A stretch of 5,634 nt of DNA, taken from NCBI GenBank assembly GCA_021786915.1, contig JAJYMP010000382.1:1-5634 (forward strand), read 5' to 3'. Under the pieces are notes generated by a model. It saw only the letters and a program-made list of their open reading frames with translations. It was not told where the DNA came from and did no database searches. Each line of letters opens with the position of its first letter. Within the stretch, counting starts at the first letter, position 1. The translations under genes and the position numbers were made by a program. Shown here one piece after another: positions 5,497 through 5,634 of this stretch. The stretch is from Chloroflexota bacterium. Lineage in GTDB: Bacteria; Chloroflexota; Limnocylindria; Limnocylindrales; CSP1-4.

Positions 5497-5634
5497 CTAC
5501 ATCTTGATTTCGATGTCGACACCCGCCGCAAGCGAGAGCCGCATCAGGGCGTCCACCGTCTTGGACGAGGGGTCCAGGATGTCGATGAGCCGCTTGTGGG
5601 TGCGGATCTCGAACTGCTCCCGGGAGTCCTTGTC
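5497..5634 (-). CDS. rpsJ: 30S ribosomal protein S10 (C-terminal 45 residues; 5' part off the right edge)
   Basis: S10 is a 30S head protein that also pairs with NusB in transcription antitermination complexes. Only the last 45 codons and a TAG stop are present; the frame begins exactly at the right edge. The translated part reads [20 protein letters not shown], then [20 protein letters not shown], then IEIKM. It aligns with the C-terminal half of E. coli S10, with the diagnostic EIRTHxRLxDI, [16 protein letters not shown] and IEIKM blocks. This ORF is too short on its own to stand out, but the match is unmistakable and it is the expected gene upstream of rplC, 10 bases away. The start, the NusB-binding N-terminal part and any S10 leader are outside the window. 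Confidence 0.97.
   Translation of the reverse strand, partial: DKDSREQFEIRTHKRLIDILDPSSKTVDALMRLSLAAGVDIEIKM

Noticed and set aside
4413..5507. Plus-strand open frame of 364 codons antisense to rplD and rplC
   Set aside because: It is fully antisense to L4 and L3, has biased composition, and shows no domain.
5487..5531. Longer L3 from the in-frame ATG at 5531
   Set aside because: It would read through the rpsJ coding end in another frame; the family start [14 protein letters not shown] begins at 5486.
1..5634. A hidden accessory or undescribed system, mobile element, CRISPR array, tRNA or terminator
   Set aside because: Every base apart from gaps of at most 12 bases is in a recognised ribosomal protein gene in the standard order. 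I saw no repeats, inverted repeats with a T-run, or foreign composition.

Overview
The window is a continuous, single-strand piece of the bacterial S10–spc ribosomal protein gene cluster. All thirteen genes lie on the minus strand, so transcription runs from the right edge to the left edge. In transcription order they are rpsJ (S10, 3' part only), rplC (L3), rplD (L4), rplW (L23), rplB (L2), rpsS (S19), rplV (L22), rpsC (S3), rplP (L16), rpmC (L29), rpsQ (S17), rplN (L14) and rplX (L24, cut by the left edge). This is the standard bacterial order, with the S10 block running straight into the start of the spc block (L14, L24) without a visible break.

Layout: positions 5634–4233 hold the end of S10, then L3 and L4. 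Positions 4236–2792 hold L23, L2 and S19. Positions 2779–1305 hold L22, S3 and L16. Positions 1318–1 hold L29, S17, L14 and L24. The cluster is very compact. No gap between genes exceeds 12 bases. Four junctions overlap: 4 bases at L4/L23, 14 at L16/L29, 4 at S17/L14 and 1 at L14/L24. Most Shine-Dalgarno sequences therefore lie inside the last codons of the preceding gene, which suggests translational coupling. I see no promoter, terminator, RNA gene, repeat, mobile element or CRISPR array, and no stretch over 300 bases without a gene. Regulatory elements of the cluster, such as an S10 leader, would lie beyond the right edge.

Organism: the DNA is GC-rich (by eye around two-thirds G+C, with G/C strongly preferred at third codon positions), and the proteins are clearly bacterial. 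The wording of L2 ([18 protein letters not shown]), L16 ([20 protein letters not shown]) and L4 ([13 protein letters not shown]) reminds me most of high-GC Chloroflexota, with Actinomycetota as the main alternative. This is from memory of family sequences, without a search, and is tentative.

Function: the products build both subunits. L3, L4, L2, L22, L23, L29, L16, L14 and L24 belong to the 50S subunit; S10, S19, S3 and S17 belong to the 30S subunit. L4 and L22 line the peptide exit tunnel, L23 and L29 sit at its mouth, L2, L3 and L16 approach the peptidyl transferase centre, and S3 guards the mRNA entry site. All genes look intact. The only deviations worth a look are modest: two loop expansions in L24, a long acidic tail on S17, an alanine-rich tail on S3, and a proline in L3 where E. 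coli carries a methylated glutamine. I found no sign of an undescribed system; this is an ordinary housekeeping region.
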